From Candidatus Dadabacteria bacterium RIFCSPHIGHO2_12_FULL_53_21 (GTDB lineage: Bacteria; Desulfobacterota_D; UBA1144; Nemesobacterales; UBA2774): DNA of 21,861 nucleotides. The stretch lies in assembly GCA_001775255.1 (NCBI GenBank), contig MFCJ01000053.1:1-21861 (forward strand), in the 5' to 3' direction. Shown one piece after another: positions 1-5,840 of this stretch (its first letter is position 1; each line of letters opens with the position of its first letter). The position numbers were made by a program, and so were the translations under genes. Under the pieces are notes generated by a model, which worked only from the letters and a program-made list of their open reading frames with translations, searched no databases and had not been told where the DNA came from.

Positions 1-426
1 CACTCGGAAATCGCGACGTGGGTCTTCAATACGATAAAAATGAGCTCGATAAGGAAACACTCGGAAGGGATCAAGGAACCCTCCCTCGAAGGAGAGGCGC
101 TCGTCAGGGAGGGGTTCGAGCACTATAACAATATGTGCGTCGGATGCCACGGGGCGCCCGGTACAGATCCGGCAAAAGAATTCAACCCCGCCCCCCCTGA
201 CCTTGCCGACGTAGTCCGGGAGCTTAGACCCGCCGAGCTCTTCTGGATCATCAAGAACGGAATAAAGATGACGGGAATGCCCGAATCAGGCTCCACACAC
301 TCGGACGACGAGATATGGGGGATGGTAGCCTTTGCAATGAGGCTCCCCGAGATTTCGCCAGAGCAGTACAAGCTGATGAAAAGCGAGGCGGAAAAAAATC
401 CCGGCCGGCATCACCACGACGACTAA
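1..426 (+). CDS. c-type cytochrome, 5'-truncated by the window edge
   Basis: This is the C-terminal part of a monohaem c-type cytochrome, probably a periplasmic or membrane-anchored electron carrier. One haem-binding CVGCH motif is encoded near 133-147. A candidate axial methionine lies in GIKMTGMP further on, followed by the usual C-terminal helix (DDEIWGMVAFAMRLP). The reading frame has no stop back to base 1 and reads HSEIATWVFNTIK before the first in-frame ATG at 40. That upstream sequence resembles what precedes the haem site in related small cytochromes, so ATG-40 is probably internal and the N-terminus (likely a membrane anchor or signal) lies outside the window. The protein ends in a histidine/aspartate-rich tail (HHHDD). 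The partner oxidase or dehydrogenase cannot be told from the sequence. The family call is firm and the specific role is unknown. Confidence 0.85.
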   Translation, partial: HSEIATWVFNTIKMSSIRKHSEGIKEPSLEGEALVREGFEHYNNMCVGCHGAPGTDPAKEFNPAPPDLADVVRELRPAELFWIIKNGIKMTGMPESGSTHSDDEIWGMVAFAMRLPEISPEQYKLMKSEAEKNPGRHHHDD

Positions 427-458
427 AAATATAAATGGAAGAGAAACGGGAGATCATT

Positions 459-464
459 TATAAT
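459..464 (+). promoter_or_regulatory. candidate -10 box before the TRASH/YHS gene
   Basis: A perfect TATAAT lies in the 79-bp gap after the cytochrome gene, about 40 bp before the next start codon. The hexamer 17 bp upstream (TGGAAG) is a poor -35. The downstream gene also has a strong AGGAGG at 492-497, so it may be transcribed on its own. Weak evidence, based on the -10 only. Confidence 0.35.
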
Positions 465-505
465 TCATTCGTACAGGGACTAAAGATACATAGGAGGGTT
501 TAGTT

Positions 506-907
506 ATGAGTAACGGTAGATCGAGGATCGGTTCCATATTGATTTTCTCGCTGGTTTTAATAGCGGCTCTCACGCTTTACATGGGTGAGGCGAGTGCGCA
601 GAACCAGGGGAATATATCTCCGGAACTAAAACAGGTCGAGTCAAAATACGTATGCATGGTCACGAACCAGCTCTACGACAAGGAACAGATACCCGTGGCA
701 GTCGACGGCAAAACCTACTACGGCTGCTGTCAGATGTGCGAAGCGAAGCTGAAAGAAGACCCTTCCAGCCGGATGGCGACCGACCCCGTGAGCGGCAAAG
801 AGGTGGATAAGTCTACCGCCGTCATAGGAGCATCGCCCGACGGGAAGGTCTATTATTTTGAAAACGCAGAGGACCTGAAGGCGTTCGCAAATAGCCAGAA
901 TCAATAA
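506..907 (+). CDS. secreted TRASH/YHS-type metal-binding protein
   Basis: A 133-residue exported protein. Residues 1-31 form a signal peptide: basic start, hydrophobic stretch about 8-26, likely cleavage after ASA. The mature part holds a cysteine set C50 (YVCMVTNQ) and C74-C75-x2-C78 (GCCQMCEAKL), the spacing expected of TRASH-type metal-binding domains. It is followed by a YHS-like stretch starting DPVSGKEVDK and continuing through KVYYFENAEDLKAF. Such domains occur in copper- or heavy-metal-handling proteins, so periplasmic metal binding is inferred, not shown. AGGAGG sits 8 bases before the ATG. The neighbouring cytochrome c and the ccmGH pair fit a periplasmic redox/metal theme. A plain hypothetical lipoprotein-like role is not excluded, but there is no lipobox. 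Confidence 0.8.
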   Translation: MSNGRSRIGSILIFSLVLIAALTLYMGEASAQNQGNISPELKQVESKYVCMVTNQLYDKEQIPVAVDGKTYYGCCQMCEAKLKEDPSSRMATDPVSGKEVDKSTAVIGASPDGKVYYFENAEDLKAFANSQNQ

Positions 908-953
908 GACATACGGGCAGATAAGTAAAAAGAGGGATTGTTAAGCCGGGCTC

Positions 954-2702
954 TCAGGCGACCACTATCCTGTTACGCCCCAGGGCTTTGGCTTTATAGA
1001 GGGCCCTGTCGGCCGATTCCAGCAGGAGCTCCGCCGAGGAGCCGTGTTCGGAAAAGACAACCACGCCCATCGATACTTCTACCGAGTTCATGAAGCTCCC
1101 GCGGTGACGTACCCGGACTCGTTTAATATCCTCGTGGAGCTGCTCGGCCCTCCTGCACGTATTCTCAAGGGACGACCCCGGGAGTATCAGAACGAATTCC
1201 TCCCCCCCGTAACGGCAGGCGATATCCTCACGCCGTATACTGTCCTTGAAAAATTCGCCGATGCTGCGCAGTAACATATCCCCGGCCGCATGCCCGTAAG
1301 TATCGTTGTATTGCTTGAAGTGGTCGATATCGACCATTATCAGCCCGAGAGGCTCCTTGTTACGCGCGACCCTGCTGACTTCCCTCTTCAGGGTTTCCTC
1401 CATATACCGCCTGTTGAAAAGACCGGTGAGGGAATCGTAAATCGCATAGTTCTGGAGCGCTTCATGGTGCTTTATGTTGCCGAGCGCGAGCGCAGCGAGC
1501 TTCGCCATGGTCGAAACGATATGACTTGTATAGACAAGCTCGCGCTCGCTACCGGACCCCTCGGTATTCTGAATGCCGCTCTGGAGGTAGAGGAGCCCGA
1601 GCGTCTTACCCCTCGCAAGCATCGGGACGCAGTAATAGTCGTTATTGGACGTTCCGGTGAGGTGCTGACAGTAAAGCTCGGTGGGCGAGCTATTCACGTA
1701 ATGCAGCCTCCCGAGCCTGAGCGCCCAGCATTTATCAGGGAGGAATTCGCTCTCGCTTTTGAGGTTATCCCCCCAGGTAGAAACGCATTCGAGGATATTC
1801 AGTATATCATTGAATATGAATAAGGCCCCCGTCTCGCCCGGGAACAGTTTGTTGCTGTAATTCGTGACTATCGTATAAACCTCTTCTTCGTCGTGCGAAG
1901 ACTGAAGCAATTCGTCCATCTCGCAAAGCAGAATGAGTTTCCTGTTCTGCTTTTCGAGTCTGCCGATGAGGTCTTGTATGTCTTTCCTGATGGCCGAGCT
2001 GTTCTCCTCTTCGCCGTCGATCCCTGCTTCCCGGAATATTTTCTCCCCGATGTCAACCCCTTCCCCTGTCAGGGCATGGATAACATTGGGCTCGTCACTC
2101 TTCGGAATTCCCCTATCCGGAAGCGCTCTATCCGCATTGATTCTCAGTGCCGGAACCGGCTCGCCGGAGTCAGAAACGCTGCGCCTCTGCTCGAGCTGAA
2201 GTACGACGTTCCCGGCGATCGTTTGCAGCAAAGAGACCTGCTCGTAGCTCAGGTCTTTCGGTTGAAAGCCCGCCACGCAAAGTGAGCCGATCCTGTGGCC
2301 GTTCCTCTCTATGAGCGGAAGACCAGCAATAAATTTTATATCGGGATACGATTGGAGGAACGGGTTCTGCCTGGTCCTCTCGTCCTCCATGGGCCTCGAT
2401 ACCGAGAGCACGTCTTCGGGGTGATTTATGACATAAGCGCCGAAGGACTTGTCGCGGGGGACCTCCCTCAAGCCGCTGTCCGTGCCGATTACCGATTTGA
2501 ACCACTCCCTGTTCTCGTCGACGAACGTTATAAAGGCGATCGGAGTCTTCGAAACATAGCCCGCGAGCCGGGCGAGCTCGTCGAAGCAGGGCTCGGGCCC
2601 CGTATCTAGAATATTGTATTCCAGAAGCGCCCTGAACCGCTCCACTTCCTCGTCATGAAGCCTCATGCTCGTTTTCCTGACGTTATCTATGTCTCTATTC
2701 AT
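954..2702 (-). CDS. diguanylate cyclase with two GAF domains
   Basis: A 582-residue cytoplasmic signalling enzyme predicted to make cyclic di-GMP from two GTP. Order: an N-terminal GAF domain of the kind common before GGDEF (about residues 25-170), a linker, a charged coiled-coil stretch (about 235-265), a second GAF-like domain (about 265-405), and a GGDEF domain (about 415-582). The active site reads RYGGEEF near residue 500. An inhibitory I-site RRED lies exactly five residues before GGEEF, so product inhibition is expected. DIDHFKQYNDTYGH and the C-terminal DRALYKAK stretch are typical. There is no membrane segment, so the signal is probably a cytoplasmic small molecule or redox state. 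The start codon lies in a 19-bp tandem duplication. The gene is convergent with the TRASH/YHS gene and divergent from ccmG. Confidence 0.95.
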   Translation of the reverse strand: MNRDIDNVRKTSMRLHDEEVERFRALLEYNILDTGPEPCFDELARLAGYVSKTPIAFITFVDENREWFKSVIGTDSGLREVPRDKSFGAYVINHPEDVLSVSRPMEDERTRQNPFLQSYPDIKFIAGLPLIERNGHRIGSLCVAGFQPKDLSYEQVSLLQTIAGNVVLQLEQRRSVSDSGEPVPALRINADRALPDRGIPKSDEPNVIHALTGEGVDIGEKIFREAGIDGEEENSSAIRKDIQDLIGRLEKQNRKLILLCEMDELLQSSHDEEEVYTIVTNYSNKLFPGETGALFIFNDILNILECVSTWGDNLKSESEFLPDKCWALRLGRLHYVNSSPTELYCQHLTGTSNNDYYCVPMLARGKTLGLLYLQSGIQNTEGSGSERELVYTSHIVSTMAKLAALALGNIKHHEALQNYAIYDSLTGLFNRRYMEETLKREVSRVARNKEPLGLIMVDIDHFKQYNDTYGHAAGDMLLRSIGEFFKDSIRREDIACRYGGEEFVLILPGSSLENTCRRAEQLHEDIKRVRVRHRGSFMNSVEVSMGVVVFSEHGSSAELLLESADRALYKAKALGRNRIVVA

Positions 2703-2722
2703 GATCTATGTCTCTATTCATG
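2685..2722 (-). repeat. perfect 19-bp tandem duplication over a start codon
   Basis: Two identical head-to-tail copies of ATCTATGTCTCTATTCATG (plus strand) occupy 2685-2703 and 2704-2722. Read on the minus strand, each copy contains ATGAATAGAGACATAGAT. The inner ATG (2702-2700) starts the diguanylate cyclase. The outer ATG (2721-2719) is 19 bases upstream, hence out of frame, and encodes an eight-codon peptide MNRDIDHE whose TAG (2697-2695) ends just past the real start. The only Shine-Dalgarno-like bases for the inner ATG (AGAG) come from the duplicated copy. Confidence 0.9.
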
Positions 2723-2755
2723 TGTACCGAAGGTGACCCAGAAATCTAAACCAAT

Positions 2756-2761
2756 ATTATA
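2756..2761 (-). promoter_or_regulatory. candidate -10 box for the diguanylate cyclase gene
   Basis: The minus strand reads TATAAT here, about 55 bases before the diguanylate cyclase start. The expected start of transcription lies near 2749, giving a leader that contains the duplicated uORF. No convincing -35 is present 16-18 bases upstream, so the promoter may need an activator. Weak call. Confidence 0.35.
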
Positions 2762-2850
2762 TCACAACTGCCGATAAAAATCCCTTAACAGATTAACTAT
2801 AAAATTATTCGCGGAAAGGCCCCCCGTGATGCAAGATTCCCGCAATTGGC

Positions 2851-2856
2851 TATAAT
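2851..2856 (+). promoter_or_regulatory. candidate -10 box for ccmG-ccmH
   Basis: A perfect TATAAT in an AT-rich stretch 33 bases before the ccmG start. The -35 position has no good match to TTGACA. It lies in the 186-bp divergent gap opposite the diguanylate cyclase -10, so the two genes probably have back-to-back promoters. Confidence 0.4.
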
Positions 2857-2888
2857 ATCATTACAAAATAATACCGGGGAAAGTATAA

Positions 2889-3446
2889 ATGAGCATATTA
2901 AACACGGGTACGAAGATTGGGGTTCTGGTCATCATATTCCTGGTGCTGGCACTTCTCGGATACGCCCTCTTCGGGGATAGGGAAACAGTGAAGACGTCCC
3001 CTCTCGTCGGGAAAGATGCGCCCGAATTTACGCTCAAGCTATTCGACGGGAAAAGGGTAAGCCTGTCGGAGCTGAAAGGGAAAACCGTGCTTCTCAATTT
3101 CTGGGCGTCCTGGTGCATGCCGTGCAGGCAGGAGGCCCCGGCGCTCGAGCAGTCATGGCTGAAATATAAAGATAAAAACGTCGTATTCATCGGCATTAAT
3201 GTATGGGACGAGACTAGAAGCGCCTCTTCCTACATCGAGAAGTTCGGAGGGGGATACCCCCAGGGGATCGACCCCGAAGAGGAGATACAGGTCGACTACG
3301 GCATAGGGGGCGTGCCCGAGACCTACTTCATCGGCCCCTCGGGTATAATTACCGATAAGTACGACGGGCCGCTGACTGAGGAAATAATCGATTATTACGT
3401 TAACCGGGCAGCGGGGCAGGAAAGGGATGCATCCTCAACGAACTAG
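2889..3446 (+). CDS. ccmG: thiol-disulfide oxidoreductase, CcmG/DsbE/ResA type
   Basis: A 185-residue membrane-anchored periplasmic thioredoxin. Residues 9-29 form one N-terminal transmembrane helix. The thioredoxin fold follows, with the active site WCMPC (C76, C79) in FWASWCMPCRQEAP, and the cis-proline region GVPETYFIG near residue 140. In the family this protein keeps the haem-binding cysteines of apocytochrome c reduced for System I maturation. ccmH follows at once with a 20-base overlap, which favours CcmG/DsbE over a general TlpA or ResA. The ATG is preceded by GGGGAAAG. A clear client, a c-type cytochrome, is encoded less than 3 kb away. ccmA-F are not in the window, so the rest of the pathway must be elsewhere. 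Confidence 0.87.
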   Translation: MSILNTGTKIGVLVIIFLVLALLGYALFGDRETVKTSPLVGKDAPEFTLKLFDGKRVSLSELKGKTVLLNFWASWCMPCRQEAPALEQSWLKYKDKNVVFIGINVWDETRSASSYIEKFGGGYPQGIDPEEEIQVDYGIGGVPETYFIGPSGIITDKYDGPLTEEIIDYYVNRAAGQERDASSTN

Positions 3447-3957
3447 ACGAGAGAAACCCATTATAAACATGCCGACGATAAAGAATAGAAAGATAGCCGC
3501 CGCGATATTGACCCTGCTGTTTCTGATTTTCCATCAGGGGATCTCCGCAGCCGAGAGTCTGGATGACCGCGTCAACGAGATAGCCCATTTGCTGATGTGC
3601 CCCGTCTGTCAGGGACAGAGCGTCGCGGAATCGAATTCCAACCTCGCCCAGGACATGAGGCAGATAATAAGGAAGCAGCTCGAGGAAGGGAAATCGAAAG
3701 AGGAAGTAATCACATACTTCGTGAACCGGTACGGGGAGACCATACTGGCATCCCCGCCGCCCAAGGGCGTGAACTGGCTCCTCTGGGTGCTGCCCGGCCT
3801 CGCGATTATATTCGGAGGGCTCGGCATCGGGATATATCTCTATAAATCTCAATCGGGCAAGGGCTCAGGGGATTCCGGGAAACGGCCGGAAAATAGGGCG
3901 GCCGACAGCGATTACATGCTCAAGATCGACGAGGAGCTGAAAAGGCACGAGTCGTGA
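3427..3957 (+). CDS. ccmH: cytochrome c maturation protein CcmH
   Basis: The CcmH subunit of the System I haem-ligation machinery, thought to handle the apocytochrome CXXCH thiols together with CcmG. It has an N-terminal signal/anchor (hydrophobic AAAILTLLFLIF), then the signature LMCPVCQGQSVAESNS with the redox CXXC, a helical domain (NLAQDMRQIIRKQLEEGKSKEEVITYFVNRYGE), and a second membrane helix (WLLWVLPGLAIIFGGLGIGIYLY) near the C-terminus. The usual family motif is LRCXXC, and here Arg is replaced by Met. The start at 3427 overlaps ccmG and has AGGAAAGGG before it. An alternative ATG at 3469 gives a more normal signal peptide (MPTIKNRK) but has no good ribosome-binding site. This is the short one-domain form without the TPR extension of E. 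coli CcmH. Confidence 0.92.
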   Translation: MHPQRTRREKPIINMPTIKNRKIAAAILTLLFLIFHQGISAAESLDDRVNEIAHLLMCPVCQGQSVAESNSNLAQDMRQIIRKQLEEGKSKEEVITYFVNRYGETILASPPPKGVNWLLWVLPGLAIIFGGLGIGIYLYKSQSGKGSGDSGKRPENRAADSDYMLKIDEELKRHES

Positions 3958-4151
3958 GAGGGACGGATTCCCGATTCTTTTTGGCTTGTGTCAGCGAGGC
4001 GCTTCGATAAACGGCTTAATTGCAGTCAGCGGAGGGCGACCGATTGCACGCACGCTTACAATCGTTGGTCGGGAATGACAGGAGAATTAAAGTACCCCCT
4101 CGCCCTAACCCTCTCCCTCCCTAGGGGAGAGGGAAATTGAAAGAAAAACGA

Positions 4152-4196
4152 GATTGCCGCACTGCGCTCACATTCGTTCGTTACGCTCGCAATGAC
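4152..4196 (-). repeat. GTCAT-headed palindromic repeat (GCAAT arms)
   Basis: On the minus strand the unit begins GTCATTGCGAGCG and closes with GGCAATC. The outer arms ATTGC/GCAAT pair, with shorter internal GCG/CGC pairings. A T-rich stretch (CGTTTTTCTTTC) follows on the minus strand, so it could act as a terminator-like hairpin for miaA read-through. Confidence 0.7.
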
Positions 4197-4269
4197 ACTC
4201 CTAAATTTGCAGGAGAGGCTTCCAGCCGCGAATGACGAATTTAAAGAAAAGGCAAAAGCAAATGTTCTT

Positions 4270-4293
4270 CTTCTTTTCCTAGATGAAAAGAAG
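4270..4293. repeat. perfect 9-bp hairpin CTTCTTTTC/GAAAAGAAG
   Basis: Arms at 4270-4278 and 4285-4293 are perfectly complementary around the 6-base loop CTAGAT. It is purine/pyrimidine-asymmetric and AT-rich, and lies in the middle of the repeat mosaic. It could be another dispersed element; no function can be read from it. Confidence 0.6.
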
Positions 4294-4568
4294 CAAAAAT
4301 CATCCGACTGTAATGTCGGGGGGGGAAAATGAATTCCGACATATCGTTAGCCGTTTCAATAATCTTCGACACAAGGTAAGCAAGGGCGACCAATTGCTCA
4401 CTCGTTCGCAATTGTTCTTCGACAAGCTCAGGACGAACGGGTTTGATTTCGATACTAGTTCAAGCAGAAGAGGTGCTGAAGGATTGTATACGAGCGCAGG
4501 TTCTGCGCCGAAGGACGAACGGGGCGGGAATCGCGGCTGGAAGCCGCTCCAACAGATTTAAAGATGAG

Positions 4569-4592
4569 ATGCTGAATCGAGTTCAGCATGAC
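4569..4592 (-). repeat. GTCAT-headed palindrome with ATGCTGAA arms
   Basis: Arms ATGCTGAA (4569-4576) and TTCAGCAT (4582-4589) form a perfect 8-bp stem with a 5-base loop. The plus strand then reads GAC, completing ATGAC (4588-4592). On the minus strand the unit therefore starts GTCATGCTGAA, with the same head as its neighbours but a different stem. Confidence 0.75.
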
Positions 4593-4614
4593 TGATAAGA
4601 AAAAAACAACGATA

Positions 4615-4640
4615 GATTTCTCACATGCGCTCGAAATGAC
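4615..4640 (-). repeat. GTCAT-headed palindrome with ATTTC/GAAAT arms, copy 1
   Basis: The plus strand runs from GATTTCTC to CTCGAAATGAC. The arms ATTTC/GAAAT pair. It is a near-copy of 4778-4802. On the minus strand it is followed by a T-run (GTTGTTTTTTTCTTATC). Confidence 0.72.
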
Positions 4641-4684
4641 ACCCTCACCCTCTCCCCTCAAGGGCGAGGGAAAAAATTAAATGG

Positions 4685-4712
4685 ATTCCCGATAAAAACA
4701 TTCGGGAATGAC
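4685..4712 (-). repeat. GTCAT-headed palindrome with ATTCCCGA arms
   Basis: Arms ATTCCCGA (4685-4692) and TCGGGAAT (4702-4709) form a perfect 8-bp stem with a 9-base loop, followed by GAC. The ATTCCC...GGGAAT outline recalls the neisserial dRS3 repeat, with a longer centre. The likeness is by outline only, not proven homology. Confidence 0.72.
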
Positions 4713-4733
4713 AAAATTATAAATCCTCCCTAA

Positions 4734-4754
4734 CCCTCCTTTTTCTAAGGAGGG
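4734..4754. repeat. CCCTCCTT/AAGGAGGG perfect hairpin
   Basis: A perfect 8-bp stem (4734-4741 with 4747-4754) around a 5-base loop, preceded by CCTCCCTAA and followed by AATT. It is related in layout to 4109-4133 (CCCTCTCCC/GGGAGAGGG) and 4641-4670. All three have a CCCTC left side and are followed by GGGAA. Confidence 0.7.
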
Positions 4755-4777
4755 AATTACAAGAAAAACAAAAGTTG

Positions 4778-4802
4778 GATTTCTCGCGCTGCTCGAAATG
4801 AC
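4778..4802 (-). repeat. GTCAT-headed palindrome with ATTTC/GAAAT arms, copy 2
   Basis: The minus strand reads GTCATTTCGAGC, a 3-base AGC loop, then GCGAGAAATC. ATTTC pairs GAAAT and GC pairs GC around tandem G-A mismatches. TTTTGTTTTTCTTG follows, so it resembles an intrinsic terminator 22 bases after the miaA stop. It is the closest hairpin to the end of miaA and the likeliest terminator for it. Confidence 0.7.
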
Positions 4803-4824
4803 AAAGCTCGGCATGAGATAAGCT

Positions 4825-5751
4825 CTAACCGAAAAAGGCGCGGGCGGTATGGAGGACTTTTTCGTAATCCCGGGGAAGCTCGAACCAGTCAATCTCCTTG
4901 TCTCTCCTGAGCCAGGTCATCTGACGCTTCGCGAAACGTTTGGTGTCGCGCTTGATAAGCCCGACCGCCTCCTCAAGCCCGATCTCTCCGTCGAGGTAGC
5001 GGTTAATTTCTTTATATCCTATCGACTGCATCGGTTTTAATTCCGGCCCGTAACCCATGAGTCTCAGTTTTTTGACTTCCTCCACGAGGCCCTCGTCCAT
5101 CATTTTATCGACCCTCGCGTCGATCCTCCTCCTCAACTCCTCGCGTTCAACGGCTATTCCAATCTTGATGTATTCATAGTCCCGCTCCCCGAACTCGTGG
5201 AGGGATTGGAGGTGGGACATCTTCTCTCCTGTGAGGTAGAAGACTTCGAGCGCCCTTTCGGCCCTGAGGTAATCATTGGGATGTATCCTGGCTGCGGCCC
5301 CGGGGTCGAGTGATTTCAGTCTCTCGTACACGTACTCTGTGCCGAATTCGGCCCTCAGCTTTTTAAGGCTGTTTCTGATTTCCTGATCCGCGGGGAGGTC
5401 TTCGATGAGCCCCGACAGCAGGACCTTGACATAAAGATAAGTCCCGCCGACGAGTATGATCCCCTTCCCCGTTCGGTGGAGCTCTTCTATAGCCTTCCGG
5501 GCTTCCGCCCTGAATTTACCGGCGTTGAAGTCCTCGTCCGGATCGATTATGCCGATCATGTGGTGGGGGACGATGCCTCGCTCTTCGCGTGAGGGCTTGG
5601 CCGTGCCGATGTCGAGGTGTCTATACAGCTGGAGAGAGTCCGCGCTCACTATTTCCGAGCGGAGACCCTCCGCTATATCCATGCCAAGCTTGCTCTTACC
5701 CGAAGCGGTGGGTCCAAGTATTACGAGAAGCCTGGGTTTATCAGATTTCAC
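4825..5751 (-). CDS. miaA: tRNA dimethylallyltransferase MiaA
   Basis: A 308-residue enzyme that adds a dimethylallyl group to A37 of tRNAs reading UNN codons, the first step to ms2i6A. The P-loop GPTASGKS is at residues 13-20. The prenyl-acceptor/substrate motif SADSLQLYRHLDIGTAKPS follows. The tRNA-contact region has RRDTKRFAKRQMTWLRRDKEIDWF near the C-terminus. Length is normal for the family. The start is GTG (CAC on the plus strand at 5749-5751): there is no in-frame ATG between it and an upstream TGA, and no strong ribosome-binding site. It lies downstream of pnp but is separated by a terminator-like hairpin, so it may have its own weak promoter or rely on read-through. Confidence 0.96.
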   Translation of the reverse strand: MKSDKPRLLVILGPTASGKSKLGMDIAEGLRSEIVSADSLQLYRHLDIGTAKPSREERGIVPHHMIGIIDPDEDFNAGKFRAEARKAIEELHRTGKGIILVGGTYLYVKVLLSGLIEDLPADQEIRNSLKKLRAEFGTEYVYERLKSLDPGAAARIHPNDYLRAERALEVFYLTGEKMSHLQSLHEFGERDYEYIKIGIAVEREELRRRIDARVDKMMDEGLVEEVKKLRLMGYGPELKPMQSIGYKEINRYLDGEIGLEEAVGLIKRDTKRFAKRQMTWLRRDKEIDWFELPRDYEKVLHTARAFFG

Positions 5752-5797
5752 TTTAGACGCGTGAAGAATTAATCAAAAACGGTAAAAAGGAAATTCA

Positions 5798-5825
5798 CCG
5801 GTCCCGGAATAAACATAGGGACCGG
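5798..5825 (-). terminator. probable intrinsic terminator after pnp
   Basis: Arms CCGGTCCC (5798-5805) and GGGACCGG (5818-5825) form a perfect 8-bp GC-rich stem with a 12-base loop, 15 bases past the pnp stop. On the minus strand it is followed by TGAATTTCCTTTTTACC, T-rich but not an immediate T-run, so the hairpin may also protect the 3' end instead of ending all transcription. Confidence 0.55.
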
Positions 5826-5840
5826 CAACGAGTTATTCCC

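Larger units (their letters stand above)
3958..4824. repeat. gene-free mosaic of dispersed palindromic repeats
   Basis: About 870 bases between convergent ccmH and miaA with no credible gene. It consists almost entirely of short imperfect palindromes of at least four types. First, hairpins ending in ATGAC on the plus strand (ATGAC at 4075, 4192, 4232, 4588, 4636, 4708 and 4798). Second, CCCTC...GAGGG pyrimidine/purine hairpins (4109-4133, 4641-4670, 4734-4754). Third, an inverted pair containing GGCTTCCAGCC (4202-4232 and 4529-4560). Fourth, an element GTTCTTCGACAAGCTCAGG... (4414-4438). Spacers rich in AAGAAAAAC recur between units. From general knowledge, sequences of these types recur many times in other genomes as REP-like intergenic elements. 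No transposase is present. A 92-codon plus-strand frame here is only repeat sequence. Confidence 0.85.

Noticed and set aside
40..426. ATG at 40 as the true start of the cytochrome gene
   Set aside because: The frame is open to base 1 and encodes cytochrome-like residues before that ATG; the gene is more likely cut by the window edge.
4283..4561. A 92-codon plus-strand reading frame in the gap after ccmH
   Set aside because: It is made of the palindromic repeats described there, has no ribosome-binding site, and resembles no protein family.
4455..4661. A 68-codon minus-strand frame in the same gap
   Set aside because: It spans several repeat units and ends inside a hairpin; it is a chance frame.
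3958..4824. CRISPR array
   Set aside because: Repeats are palindromic, of several different sequences and irregular spacing, with no uniform direct repeat or cas gene.
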